A stretch of 64,000 nt of DNA from Acheta domesticus (lineage: Eukaryota > Arthropoda > Insecta > Orthoptera > Gryllidae): contig JAHLJT010000631.1 in assembly GCA_031308135.1 (NCBI GenBank), positions 216,389,773 to 216,453,772 on the forward strand, in the 5' to 3' direction. The notes beneath the pieces are model-generated. The model was not told where the DNA came from. It ran no database searches and was given only the letters and a program-made list of their open reading frames with translations. Position 1 is the first letter of the stretch. Every line of letters starts with the position of its first letter. The position numbers and the translations under genes are program-made. Of the stretch, positions 35,661-47,107 are shown one piece after another.

Positions 35661-35961
35661 CACTGTGTAAGATATATAGAGGTGTTCACTCCCAGTCTAA
35701 AACTGAAGCTTATATGAGGCTAGTTCTCACAGTTCTCGCAAATAAGAGCTGCGATCTTTGGGTCTCATTTGGGCAAGGTCGTGAGTGGTCTTGTAATGTG
35801 TAATAGCCATAGTTTAAGATGTCTTCTTAACATCTTACACCGCGACCCAAACCGATCGACCGGTACGGACAAGTGAGGAACTAGCCTCAAACTAGCTTCA
35901 GAAAATTTGCCCCAAGATTTTCTTCGCGGCTATTTAACACACTTATATATCTTACACCGTG
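35661..35961. mobile_element. 301-bp foldback MITE
   Basis: The left end CACTGTGTAAGATATATA and the inverted right end CACGGTGTAAGATATATA match 17 of 18. Further inside, TGAAGCTnnnnTGAGGCTAGTT on the left pairs with its reverse complement near 35875-35905. Flanking GTTGTTCG (35653-35660) and GTTGATCA (35962-35969) agree at 6 of 8 positions, a possible decayed 8-bp target duplication. Confidence 0.65.
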
Positions 35962-35969
35962 GTTGATCA

Positions 35970-36392
35970 CTTCTTGGTTGAATTGAACGTTTTCAAATAA
36001 TAGCTAAGATGTTATTATTGGCAAGAAGTGCAATATTTGAATTCTACGTACCTGCTTCCAATAATACGGGAAAGTATGTGCCGTTGTAGCACCACTAGTT
36101 TGTATAATGTAATGCGAATACTGTGACAGCTACATTTATTCATATTTCATTCATTTGTAAAAGAAAAAATGACAAATCTTCCTGACTATCGAAATAAACG
36201 CAGATATGTATCACAAGCGCCTTATTTGAATTGGAGTTTTTCATGTTTTAGCTGAGTGGTTTGCAGAGCAGCAATACAAATATATTTAAATATTACTATT
36301 CTATTTCCAATAATATTAGAAAGTATGTGATTTTGTAGCACATAGTTTTTCTGGTTTCAATTGATTCAATAAACTATTTTTTAAAAGTATAG
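35970..36392. other. Two short ends of the foldback family
   Basis: GGGAAAGTATGTGCCGTTGTAGCACCACTAG ends at 36098. A second copy, AGAAAGTATGTGATTTTGTAGCACATAG, ends near 36345. Both look like isolated right ends of the CACTAG-ended repeat family. No gene. Confidence 0.6.
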
Positions 36393-36394
36393 TA

Positions 36395-36424
36395 CGAAGG
36401 GTGTCCGTAAATTAAGGTCTCCAA
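36395..36424 (+). repeat. Mariner left terminal inverted repeat
   Basis: 30-base end starting CGAAGGGTGTCCG, next to the TA target. It pairs with 37695-37724 with one mismatch (A/G at position 4). Confidence 0.95.
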
Positions 36425-36556
36425 CGCCGCCGTTTCCGAACGCGGAGCGCTAGATCCAATTTGGCAACACTGCCGTGTTCCTTGGTTCCCCCTCTTCAAT
36501 CCCCCACCCGAACGACTTCGCTGGGACGCTCAGTCTTGGCACAGGTGCCGTCCGCG

Positions 36557-37624
36557 ATGGACGCGACGATCGCCGATTTCTCCAAGTGCGAAGTGCGAGG
36601 TGTTATTCGTTTTTTGCATCACAAAGGGACTTCACCCATCGAAATTCATAGAGAACTGATCTCTGCATACGGCCCAAACGTTATGGACATCAAAAACGTC
36701 AGGAAGTGGTGCAGAGAATTTTCCGGAGGCCGAACAAACGTCCACGATGAGCCGGGCAGGGGGCGTCCATCCATCTCCGACGAGGTTGTGGCACGTGTGG
36801 ACGAGCTCGTGCGCGAAGATCGGCGGTTGACGGTTAGGGAAATCTGTGCTATGATTCCGGATGTTTCCAAAACTACTGTTGACAAAATTTTAAGAGACAC
36901 TTTGGGATTCAATAAAGTGTGCGCCCGATGGGTACCCCGTCAGCTCACCGATGAACACAAGCGGAAGCGTATTGAGTCGTCCCGTGAATTTCTGCGCCGA
37001 CATGAAGAAGAAGGGGAACAGTTTCTCGACTCTATTGTTACAGGGGACGAAACATGGGTCCACTATTTCACCCCTGAGAGTAAACAAAAATCAATGCAGT
37101 GGCGGCACCCAAGTTCGCCGACAGTCAAGAAGTTCAAAACGACCCCTTCCGCCGGGAAGATCATGGCCACCGTCTTCTGGGACCGACACGGGGTGCTGTT
37201 GATCGAATACCTGCCTCGGGGACAAACAATCAACGCTGATCGTTATGCGCAAACACTGCAAAACCTTAAACAGGCGATACGAGACAAACGTAAGGGAAGA
37301 TTGACGAAAGGTGTCTGTCTTCTCCATGACAACGCCCGCCCCCATGTTGCCAGGAAGATCCTGGAGCTACTCGCCAAATTCGGTTGGGACGTCCTAGAGC
37401 ATCCACCCTATAGTCCGGACCTAGCACCGAGTGACTATCACGTTTTCCCAGCTCTCAAAGAACACCTATCAGGGCAGAGGTTCGAGAACGACGAGGAAGT
37501 CACAGAAGCTGTCAACCGTTTCCTCCGTGAGGCGGGGAAAAACTGGTACGACACGGGGATCAACAAACTCGTGGTGCGACTCCAAAAATGCATCGATCGT
37601 AACGGCGACTATGTGGAAAAATAG
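36557..37624 (+). CDS. Mariner transposase, intact
   Basis: Cut-and-paste DDE/D transposase acting on the element's own inverted repeats in the nucleus. I start at the internal ATG (36557, MDATIADFSKCEVRG), giving 355 residues, the usual mariner size. An upstream in-frame ATG at 36461 would add 32 unrelated Pro/Ser-rich residues. The N-terminal half has two helix-turn-helix DNA-binding regions (ending near TVDKILRDTLGF), followed by the linker motif WVPRQL (residues 125-130). Catalytic residues are D164 (VTGDETWVHY), D258 (LLHDNARPH) and D293 (SPDLAPSDYHVF), with 34 residues between the last two, the D34D hallmark. There are no internal stops. G+C content is clearly higher than the flanks, as expected for a recently arrived element. 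Activity is plausible but not shown. Confidence 0.97.
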   Translation: MDATIADFSKCEVRGVIRFLHHKGTSPIEIHRELISAYGPNVMDIKNVRKWCREFSGGRTNVHDEPGRGRPSISDEVVARVDELVREDRRLTVREICAMIPDVSKTTVDKILRDTLGFNKVCARWVPRQLTDEHKRKRIESSREFLRRHEEEGEQFLDSIVTGDETWVHYFTPESKQKSMQWRHPSSPTVKKFKTTPSAGKIMATVFWDRHGVLLIEYLPRGQTINADRYAQTLQNLKQAIRDKRKGRLTKGVCLLHDNARPHVARKILELLAKFGWDVLEHPPYSPDLAPSDYHVFPALKEHLSGQRFENDEEVTEAVNRFLREAGKNWYDTGINKLVVRLQKCIDRNGDYVEK

Positions 37625-37694
37625 AAAAAAGTTCAGGCTTTCCAACAATGTACTTTATTTTGAAAATAAATTATGTTTACTATGAAAAATAAAA

Positions 37695-37724
37695 TTGGAG
37701 ACCTTAATTTACGGACACCCCTCG
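37695..37724 (-). repeat. Mariner right terminal inverted repeat
   Basis: Inverted partner of the left end, separated from the transposase stop codon by about 70 bases that include an AATAAA-type signal near 37688. Confidence 0.95.
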
Positions 37725-37729
37725 TACTT

Positions 37730-38160
37730 CTTGTAAGTCTCCAAAAAACGCATCGATCCATTTATGTCGGAAGAAATAAGACTACCAGAGGAAGTATCTT
37801 TCAGGTAAGAGTGAACTCGTAATTAATTACATCTCGTTGCTAATATTACTCATTTTATTAATATCTTTTCCTATTTTATTTTTGATATTTTCAAACGTTA
37901 TTAATCCGGGAAATACTAAAACATTGTTAAGTCTAACATTTTAAATATGGAATTGACGCAGACTTTTTTCAAGAACTTACTTTTAAGGTTATATTTTAAT
38001 TCGCACAAAACGTTTGTCAACTTCCTAACTCAAACACACAGTCTTATTTCAATTAGTAGTGCACCAAATTCACTCTCGTTTACGGATGAGATGTTTCACT
38101 CTACTGGAAGACGAGACAGAAGGAATATAACAAAAAATACTTTTCATGGCAGAGAGTCTG
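37730..38160. other. AT-rich spacer
   Basis: No supported gene. A short open frame at 37947-38186 has no family resemblance I recognise, though its end may belong to the endonuclease relic that follows. Confidence 0.4.
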
Positions 38161-38289
38161 ACCCTAACAGACGAAGACAACAATAAACTGCAAAATTCTA
38201 TCAATCGGAGGGCGGTCGGATTCATAGTTTCAAATGTTGGTTGTTCTGACCGGAAGTAGGTTCAGATGGCACATTGGAAATTTAGTCCG

Positions 38290-38945
38290 TACTTTAAGGT
38301 GATGAGAACAATATTTGCGCTCATTTCCTGGACATGGGCGACGTAGTCATGAAACATTGCAACATCTTACTATCAGAAACCTGCTTACATAATGAGGAAA
38401 GGCTGGTCATTCCCAAGTGCAAATTTGTTGTGCAACTTAAACGTTGAAATGTCCGAGTCAGAGTTGTGGGTATCTACAGAAACGCGAAAGATAGTGCAAA
38501 CACCGTGGCACCTTGCATGTGCCGTAAATGCACAACACGCAACACACCAGGCTTACTGAGTGTAGGAGTTGGTAACATTTGTGTAGCCTAAGGCCAACTG
38601 GAAGACAGGCAATTTATTATGCTGATAGCCATCTACGTATCAATCAATACAAAGTGAACGATCATCGAATCAATGCAATGTCTTGTTGGCCTACCCTATT
38701 GAAGGGGCAGCATTTTGAGAAAAAAAATTGGGTAAAATGCCAGTGATCGTGTGTGGTGATTTCAATTTTTATTTCAACTTAAACAAAACTCAACAGGAAA
38801 TAAAATTTTTGAATGAAAAATTAATTTGAAACTAAAATTAATTTAAAATCGGATCCTGTCAAAGGCCAGTCTGTACATAGGTCAAGCACTTCCGTCCGCG
38901 TAATATTCTCGCGTCTTCCAGAAAATGTACCATTTACATTATTTA
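38290..38945 (+). pseudogene. Endonuclease (EEP) domain relic of a transposon
   Basis: Plus-strand codons with several stops and shifts give MKHCNILLSETCLHNEERL (38349-38405, the E-T-W/C block of exonuclease-endonuclease-phosphatase domains), VVGIYRN (38464-38484), IMLIAIYVSIN (38619-38646) and the hallmark PVIVCGDFNFYFN (38740-38778). After a further shift, KSDPVKGQSVHRSST-like sequence corresponds to the S-x-x-R/T-D/S block. Such domains occur in LINEs and fused to Rep-helicase proteins in Helentrons. The sequence feels closer to the Helentron type, but neither helicase nor reverse transcriptase is present. It is clearly inactive. Confidence 0.65.
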
Positions 38946-39099
38946 TAATATAATTTATAATAAATAAATGTACATATCATAAATTATTCATTTCTGTTTT
39001 GGAATATGAGTCAATGGAAAACGTTTTTATTTAATTAAAATTAAATTTTCTTGATATAAATTTAGCCTAACCATTTCCTAACCATAAAAATCGTTAATA

Positions 39100-40738
39100 A
39101 ATGAAAATCAACTTTTCCTAGCAGCTAAAAGTTTCACTTTTGCTGCACGAGAGCCTCTCGCATCTCTTTAAGGTTATGATGCATTTTTAAATCTTCGATT
39201 AGGTAGATGATTTGCAGATTTTGTTAAGCTTCTTAAACAAGATAGAAAAATTAATTTTAAAATATTAAAGAACAGAAAAATCTCGTCCTAAATGGCAATT
39301 TTCTTCGAAAAATTTGGAGCCGCTTTTAAAAAAATGACGTCTATGCACTAATAAAAATGAGAAATTTGAAGCTCTTTTACACAGAAAATTTTAGTTTTCA
39401 AAAAACTTCATTTAAAGTCATTTCAGGCACTTACACTCACAAAAACAATAGTGTTTACAAATTGCAGGAAATGTGCGGATTAAATGTGTGAAAGATCTTT
39501 AAAAAAATTACATTTATGTAATTTAAAAAAAAATCTCCAAATTGAACTTTATGTCATATAAAAGAGTGCAATTAGCACTATCCGTTCCACAAGTTTGAAG
39601 AAAAAACTTGGAGCCATTTATGAGAAAATGGCGTTCGAGCTTGTCTGAAAATGCGGAATTTTGAGATAGTTTTCACAGAAAACGGTTGAGTTCTCGAGAA
39701 ACTTTACTTGACTTTATTTAAAGCACGTGTACTCGTAAATATAATAATGTGAACAAATCGCCACTGATCTAAATATTACCGCCGCCGTTAATAGTTACAT
39801 TAGCGGCAATTTGTTCAGAATACAATATTTATGAGTACATGTGCTTTAAATAATGCCAAGTAGAGTTTTTCGGAATCACAACCATCACCATTATATACTC
39901 TCTCATCACAACCGTTTTCTGTGAAAAATAGCTTAAAATTCCGCTTTTCAGAAACGTTCAATCGCCTTTTTCTCATAAATGGCTGCAAATGTTTTTTCAA
40001 ACTTTTCGAACGGATAATGCTAATTGCATTGTTTAATATGACGTAAAGTTCATATTGGGGTATTGCATGCCATCATCCATGTTTAACCCATAATTATTGC
40101 TAAACTGCTAAAGATATTAATTCCGTAAATTGTCTTTTAACTGTTCATTATTAGTAGATTAATATAATAAAATATGAAAAATCTAAGACTCTCTGTTAGA
40201 AAACCTGAAATTTTTCATGGAATGACCCATATTTGTTTTTTCAAGAATTACACAAATGTAAGAAAGATTTCACACCGTTAACATCCATGTTTCCCACAAA
40301 ATGTAAACATTATTGGGTTTGTGAGTTAAAGTGCTTCAAATGACTTCAAATATAGTTTTTCGAAAACACTAAAGATTCCTCTGAAAAAGAGCTTCAAATT
40401 TCGCATTTACATTAGCGCTTAAACCGCATTCTCTTAAAAACGGCTCAAAATTTTTCAATGAAAATTTGGAACCGTTTTTAAGAGAATACGGTTTAAGAGA
40501 AGTTTAAGAGCCGTTTTTAAGAGAATGAAAATTGTCATTTAGGACGAGGTTTTACTTTAATAAAATTTTTCTTCTACTATTAGGAAAGGGAAAAACTAAG
40601 AAAAGGTAAAAAAATGTACTTTGGGCTGCCATAGATGGCAGCTGGTAAGAGTATATAACACATCCCAATAGCTAGCCGAGACCAAAGGAAATAGAAAAGT
40701 AATACGAGAAAATCTGTGTCATTCTGTAGCACCATTAG
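39100..40738. repeat. 1.6-kb inverted (foldback) member of the CACTAG-ended family
   Basis: The first half (about 39240-39780) is in minus orientation (TCGTCCTAAATGGCAATTTTC, GAGCCGCTTTTAAAAAAATG, TGCGGAATTTTGAGATAG, GTTGAGTTCTCGAGAAACTT). The second half (39790-40738) repeats the same blocks in plus orientation and ends CTGTGTCATTCTGTAGCACCATTAG. The symmetry centre is near 39785. The left terminus is eroded. Non-coding. Confidence 0.7.
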
Positions 40739-40739
40739 T

Positions 40740-42830
40740 TATATATTATAGGGGGTTTGCAAGCATTACGTAATTATTTAAGGGAGTTCAAGCTCACTTT
40801 GCAGGTGCGTTACTGGGGGAGAGGAGGTACTCAAAATGTTCCAAATTTCCTTTACGTAATTTACGGATGGTCCATAAAATAGCACTTCCTTTCTTTCATT
40901 ATTAAAAAGTAATTCATTAATATTAAAAAATCGCAACTTCTAACTTGTAAACTTTGAAAAATTTCTAACAGAGCCAGCGCTAAAAACATAGATAACACGC
41001 CCCAGAAGGTTTAATCCAACTTTGAGGATATTTAACAGAAACTTTTTGAGAGTTTGGAAGTTTCTCTCAAAGATATGAAAAAAGTTATTTCATTTTGGTT
41101 GTAGAACGTTTTGTACGAGTCTGATTTGAAAACTGTTTTAATATATTATAGATTTGACAACAGACAGATTGAGCATGTCTATAAATTATTTTCGCCAAAA
41201 GTGTCAGAGAGAACTTTGTAACTCGAACCGTAGTTATTTTTAAATTTCAAAACAGTTAATGAAAATGGGTTTCTTTAATTGACCCCATGATCAAATGTGG
41301 GGAAAAAGTCTAGTATAGAACAATCGTGAAGCCACTACAACATATTTTTGCCAAGTCAAGTGCCTGAAAGAGTGAAAATCATTCATTATGTTAGGCCTAT
41401 CAGTTTTCAAGAAGAGTGACAAACATGAACCAGAAAATTATAGAGTAATAAATCTGCTCCACATGTTTCTTAAACGCCTCAGGTGAATAAGGTGAAATAT
41501 CAGGTGAATAATATGAAAACAATAAATTAACGGAATTAATTGTTTTGGGCAATGAACAACAGGTTTTAGAGTTGGACGATCGTAAAGTCACTGTTTTTAC
41601 GATAAGATAAATTTCAGAAAAGTCTTGACTTTAATAAAGCAGCATTATATGTTTCCTTGATTTGGAAAAGGGTTTCGATACGAAACAATGAGAAACACTT
41701 ATATACGTTTTTGCCAAAAACAGGTGCCACATTGTCTTCGAGAAAAATATGAAGCCGTTTTTGAGAAGATAGTTCTAATACATTTGAAAATGCGCCATTT
41801 TGTCATTTAGTATAGTAGAAAACTTCAATGTATGTGCAGGACGTTTATGAGATCATTTAAAGATTTTGTGACCTCAAATTCATTAAATAATTATATACTT
41901 AGGTATACCTTACCTTTTAGGCATTTTCTTCCTTGTCAGGTTAAGGAAACCACTTTTAGGTGGTAGTGCGCCTTTCTAATTCTTTCTCTCTGTAAGTGTC
42001 CTTCCTGTCGGCGGAGACCGAAAGCTGTTGCTTCACTCAGGTGCGACACTTGCTTTATCCTTTCGTCACGTTGATGCAGTCCGTTGGCCCCTATTTATCT
42101 AGTGTACTTGTCACAAGTGTCAAGCGACCTACCGAGTTAACTGACGGGGACCAGATCAAACCTACTGGGGCTCGTAAGTCCGTGAGGTGTATTCCTGGTA
42201 GCAACTAGACCCGCTAATGCCGGAAGAGAAGAAAGGGCCAATTAATGCAGCCGAGTGGGTGGTTAATGGATCCAAGTGCAGCGCGCACATGCATACAGCG
42301 TACTTTCCAGCGTCATCCAAACGAGCCAGGGATGAAAGAATATCTTAGGAGGGTAATGCATGATGGGTGAGACACCCCACCATACCACTACACAGGTAAG
42401 CAACAATGCATGAGCGGGACATGCGAGTCGCAGGCTGCACTCCGTCAAACTGCGCTCGCTACTAGGTCATTTCCCTTTAAATATTTCTTTCGACTGCTCC
42501 GCGCTACGCCTTGCTTAAACTGTGTAATGTCAAGCCATTTTTCGCCCCCGCTCCAATCTCATCAGCCGTTGTCAGTGAATTCCCCGGCCTCCTTCCAAAC
42601 AAGCGGAAGGGGGATGGAGGACTGATTGGTGATTGCTATTGTGTCAACAGCCAAGGGCGTTAGGCCCGTAATTGTAGAGTATGTTTTATCACGGGAAGTG
42701 GCGATCTTCCTCCACTGAATGGCGATATCTTACGTCGCCTGGACAATCTCCAAGCTCCCGACTGGTCTCCCGACATGTGTGATAGTATAGTGTATGTAAG
42801 TGTAAGTATGTGCAAGTATGGGGTGAGGAT
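40740..42830. other. Intergenic stretch with a GC-richer block
   Basis: No gene recognised. From about 41940 to 42780 the base composition shifts to more G and C, with phrases such as TAACTGACGGGGACCAGATCAAA, AATGCATGATGGGTGAGACACC and GGCGTTAGGCCCGTAATTG. It looks like part of a transposable element (for example a LINE 5' region or SINE), but I could not match it to a family or find ends. Confidence 0.4.
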
Positions 42831-42835
42831 AGAAA

Positions 42836-43925
42836 CCAGTGGTGCTACAGAACGGCACAGTATTTTCCGTTTTAGTTTACTATTACCTTTGAACTCGTCT
42901 AGCAATTTGGACTTTAACACATATTCTTGCCAGCTGCCATCAATGCCCAAATTACATTATCTTAATTTTTCTGTTTCTTAATAGTAGAACGGAAATATAG
43001 TATAATATAGGAAAAATAGTACAACACAAAAACCTCGTCCTAAATGGCAATTTTATTTGAAACATTTTGAGCCGTTTTTAAGAGAATGGCGTTTCATAGC
43101 AACTGTAAATGCGAAATTTGAAGCTCTTTTTCACAAGAATCTTTTTGTTTTCGATAAACTTTATTTGAAGTCATTTATAGCACTTTAACTCACAAATTAA
43201 ATAGTATTTACTATTTAATGTGTAAAACATTTGGAGCCATTTTTGAGAAATAGACGTTTGAGCGTTTCTGAAAATGCGGAATTTTGAGCTAGTTTTCACA
43301 GAAAACGGTTGAGTTTTCGAGAAACTTTACTGGACATTATTTGGAGCACATGTACTTATAAACATAATAATGTGAACATATCGCCGCGAATGTAAATATT
43401 AACGGCGTGAGATACAAGTAAAAAAAATTATATTTTTGTAATTTTTGAAACTTAATTAAGAGTGCTAGTTGCACTCTTTAATCTGACGTAAAGTTCATCT
43501 TGGGGTATTTTTTGTTTTTAAAAAATGCAACAATAACAAAAATAACACAAATTGTTTTCAAATATCTCCCACATCTTTAATATGCACATTATCAGAAATT
43601 TGCAAACATTATTATATTTGTGATATTTGTGAGTGAAAGTGCTTCAAATGATTTCAAATGAAGTTCTTCAAAAATCAAAACTTTTCTGTGAAAACGAGCT
43701 TCAAATTTTGCATTTTTAGTTGCGCTTATATACCATTTTCTTAAAAACAGCTACAAATAATCAAAAGAAACTGCCATTTAGGTTGAGGATTTTATGTTTT
43801 CTAGTATTCTAAAATGAATATTTCCGTTCTACCATTAGGAACGCGAAAAATTAAAAAATATAAAAAAATGTACTTTGTGCGGCAATTAATACGGGAAAGT
43901 CTTTGCCATTCTGTAGCACCACTAG
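42836..43925. mobile_element. Complete foldback element with CTAGTGGTGC ends
   Basis: The left end CCAGTGGTGCTACAGAACGG and the inverted right end CTAGTGGTGCTACAGAATGG, followed on both sides by GCA(C/A)AG...TTTTCCG / TTTCCCGTATTA, define a 1,090-bp unit. Its left half carries the family blocks in minus orientation and its right half the same blocks in plus orientation, so the whole element folds back on itself. There is no open frame of note. The target duplication was not identified. Related ends occur at 36098, 40738, 45197, 45416 and 62095. Confidence 0.72.
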
Positions 43926-44099
43926 TTCGTTATCACGGCCCAGCAAGGAATTTTTTTCAGCCGAAAATTCACCGTTTTGCGCGCAGCGTACATAACATTT
44001 TCGTACATAACACTCCCTCTACTACTTGTATTACTCCGTATTAAAGAAGCGTTTATTGTTGACAAAACAAGTTTTACTTTCCTGTATACGTACGTATAT

Positions 44100-45197
44100 T
44101 TTGGGGAAAAAATTCTCAAAAACGGCTCCAATTTTTTTTGAGAAACGCTCAAACGCCATTTTCTCATATTTGGCTCAAAAATTTTTCAAACATTTGGAAC
44201 GGATTGTGGTAATTGCACTCTTTAATATGACGTGAAATTTATTTTGAGATATTTTTTTGTTTTTCAAAAATTACACAAACGTAATGTATTTGAAAGATCT
44301 CTCATACCTTTAATGTACACATTACCAGCCATTTGCAAACACTTAAATTTATGAGTGTGCAATTTTAAAAATACAAAAACAATAATTTCTGAAAAACGGC
44401 TCCAAAATTTTTCTTTAAACTTTTGTTAGGGATAGTAATAAATGTACTCTATGAGATGACATAGACGCCGTATTGCTCTATTCTTTTGTTTTTTTCAAAA
44501 ATTGCAAAGATATAATTTTTTGACTTGCCTTTCACGTCGTAAATATTTACAATAGCGTCAATTTGTTCACATTACTATTTTTATGAGTACATGTGCTTTT
44601 AATAATGCAAATGTTCTCGGAAATTCAACCATTTTCTGTGAAAACGAGCTCAAAATTTCGCATTTTCTGAATCGCTCAATCGCTTTTCTTATAAATGGCT
44701 CCAAATTTTTTCTTCAAACTTTTCGAATGGGTAATGGTAATTACACTTTTTAATATCACGTAAAGTTCATATTGGGATATTTATGTTTTTTCCCCAAAAT
44801 TACAGAAATATAATTTTTTTTGAAAGATCTCTCACACCGTTAATATCCACGTTTTCCCACATTTTGTAAGCACTATTGGATTTGTGAGTTAAAGTGCATT
44901 AAATGACTTCAAATAAAGTTTTTCGAAAACAAAAATATGCCTGGGAAAAAGAAATTCAAATTTCTCATTTACAGTAGCGCTTAAACCGCATTCTCTTAAA
45001 AACGGCTTCAAATTTTTCAATGAAAATTACCATTTATCAGGAGGTTATTAAAATTAAAAATTAAATGGAAAAATTAAAAAAAATAGAAAATGAAATTTGG
45101 GCTGCAAGAGTATATGGCACGACCGAATAGCTAGCCAAGACCAAAGGCAATAGAAAACTAATACCGGAAAGTCTGTGCCATCCTGTAGTACCACTAG
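44100..45197 (+). mobile_element. Half element of the CACTAG-ended family
   Basis: Plus-orientation blocks in the usual order (CTCAAAAACGGCTCCAAT, GAAACGCTCAAACGCCATTTTCTCAT, CACTCTTTAATATGACGT, TAGCGCTTAAACCGCATTCTCTT, ATAGCTAGCCAAGACCAAAGG) ending GTGCCATCCTGTAGTACCACTAG at 45197. The central part (44380-44940) repeats the blocks, suggesting internal duplication or two nested copies. Non-coding. Confidence 0.65.
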
Positions 45198-45199
45198 TT

Positions 45200-47100
45200 T
45201 ATACCTTGCCCCAAATCATGTTTTTTACATGAATCGGGCATTTACCTTTTGTGGTGCTATGAGTGCCGGCCCCTTGCCTCTGAGGATCTGAGTTGGGGTC
45301 GCGGAGCGAAAAAAAACTTTTTGAAAGCACTTTTGCTGGTTTATGAAGTAAGGTAATAGCATTTAGGATCATTTTGAAACAGTGCGTGAAAGGATGTGCT
45401 TTGATAGCACCACTAGTTTGAAAATTTAGACAATGTTCCCGAGGATTCTTGTAAAGAACACCCAAAATTAAAATATCAGTTTCAATACAAGGGGACGCGA
45501 CATCAGCCAAATCAAAAGCGGGATGTCAATTTTGAAGGAAATCGGCTGAACGGTTTAGCTGCTAGCGTTGTTCACAGACGGACGGAAAGACGTTTTGCCG
45601 TCATTCGTTTTGTCGGTATCAAGGGCCCACAAAGCATGGATTCTGACAACACCACGTGTGAGGAGATTTTTTCCTAAATTTAGCAACTTGATTTATCCAT
45701 TTTTTGTCACCAGAACCCTGTACTAAGACTTTTTCTGTCGAAAATTCGCGTTTTTTTCGCGCAGCATTACACAACTTTCTCTCCAGTCCGTAGTGAGTAA
45801 GTACAAGTGTTGGGAAACAGCTCTGGAAAGGGTTTCAGGAAAAGTATTGGGGATGTCCCACGACTTTGTCCGTCTGATAACAACACCGGTAGCGAAATTC
45901 ATGCAAGCATGCACACGTAGTTCAGTGATCTTGGTACCGAAGTCAAGCGATCGCAGGCGGTCAGCGTGGGAATGTCTAACGCTAACACGTCCAACGAGGT
46001 GACAAACGTGTTTCGGAAACACATAGAAATAACTCAGAAAAGTGTTCTTAAGAAAATGAAGGAGATACTTTTCTGATACTTTCTTTAAAATAGTTGAATT
46101 ATATGAGGGATGATGTGTATCACTCACATCCATTCAGCTTACGCCGCTGACCGACAAAATATTTTGACGCTGCGCGGTGGAGATTTTGATAAGAGATTTT
46201 GGGATCCTATAACTCGCATATTCCCAAAGGAACTTAGTTAAATTTTTCTAAATCTCCACAGAACATGGTGAGCACAGTAATGCTGGTTCAGTTTAAGTTT
46301 AAGAGCGATACTAGCCAATAGAAAACCAAGGCAAAGAACCAATTGAATATTTATTTTAAATACATTTATTAACTTATATATTCACACATTTTTACATTAT
46401 CATTTTCATTTCTGTAACCTCTCAATTTTCATCATTATCTTCAACTCGACTCCCTTATATTAATTTTTATTTCCGACGTTTGTATAAGTTAGTGATTGAT
46501 CAATGTTCACAAATCATGTTTTTGGTCACATACCTCCTCTCCTCTTCAGTTTTGAGAGATGCATAATGAAGTATGTAAGATGCAGCAAGATGAATAATGC
46601 AGTACGTAAAATCTCATGCACGAGTCTTAATTTTTTTAGTATTTGTGAACATCGCAGATGGTGAAAGCTTGATCTAGTACAAGAAATATTCATTAGGTAC
46701 CCGACTCTCATTGTGTTGAATTGCAATCCTCTTCATAAAAAATAAATCTTCATCTTATGTCTGATCAAGTGTAAGCGATTATTTTCTGAAATTAATGTCT
46801 CACTTTAGTCATTATTTTAACAAATTTTAAATATTTCACTTGAGTCTTTCAATTACACCAAATTTACAAAATTTATTTAATCCGTAATAGAATTCAGTAC
46901 TACTTAATTTTTATTTTTTAATTGTAATTCAAAGAAATTTATTTTCAAAATAATTCTTCTTATTAAAAAAATTTCTAGGAAATTACATAAGCAATGTTAT
47001 TATAGTATCTAAATTATTTCAAATGAACATGGTTAAGACAAAACCTTTCTTCAATAATCTTCTTTCTGTACGTGATTATCAATTATTAATTCAATAAATT
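45200..47100. other. Intergenic stretch downstream of SV2-like copy 3
   Basis: It holds another right end of the CACTAG family (GTGCTTTGATAGCACCACTAG, ending 45416) and a minus-oriented dispersed repeat with GACGGACGGAAAGACG at 45579-45594 and AGCATTACACAACTTTCTCTCCAG near 45765. On the minus strand, AATAAA at 46877-46872 lies 231 bases after the copy 3 stop and is a possible polyadenylation signal. No other gene. Confidence 0.45.
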
Positions 47101-47107
47101 TTTGAAT

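Larger units (their letters stand above)
36395..37724 (+). mobile_element. Complete mariner transposon
   Basis: A 1,330-bp unit flanked by TA at 36393-36394 and 37725-37726. Its terminal inverted repeats begin CGAAGGGTGTCCGTAAATTA on the left and CGAGGGGTGTCCGTAAATTA on the right (read inward). They agree at 29 of 30 positions and end in AAGGTCTCCAA. It carries one intact transposase gene. Length, TA target and D34D transposase are all standard for mariner. The near-identical ends and open reading frame point to a recent insertion. Confidence 0.97.

Noticed and set aside
41996..42625. Small open frames in the GC-richer block
   Set aside because: No homology recognised, no splice structure, and the block looks repeat-derived.
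34400..45200. CRISPR-like or satellite array from the repeated AT-rich blocks
   Set aside because: Blocks are long, diverged, in both orientations and not evenly spaced. This is dispersed transposon DNA.
42836..45416. Helitron 3' ends (hairpin followed by CTAG)
   Set aside because: The hairpin-CTRR look is suggestive, but the complete copy has the same sequence inverted at both ends, which Helitrons do not.
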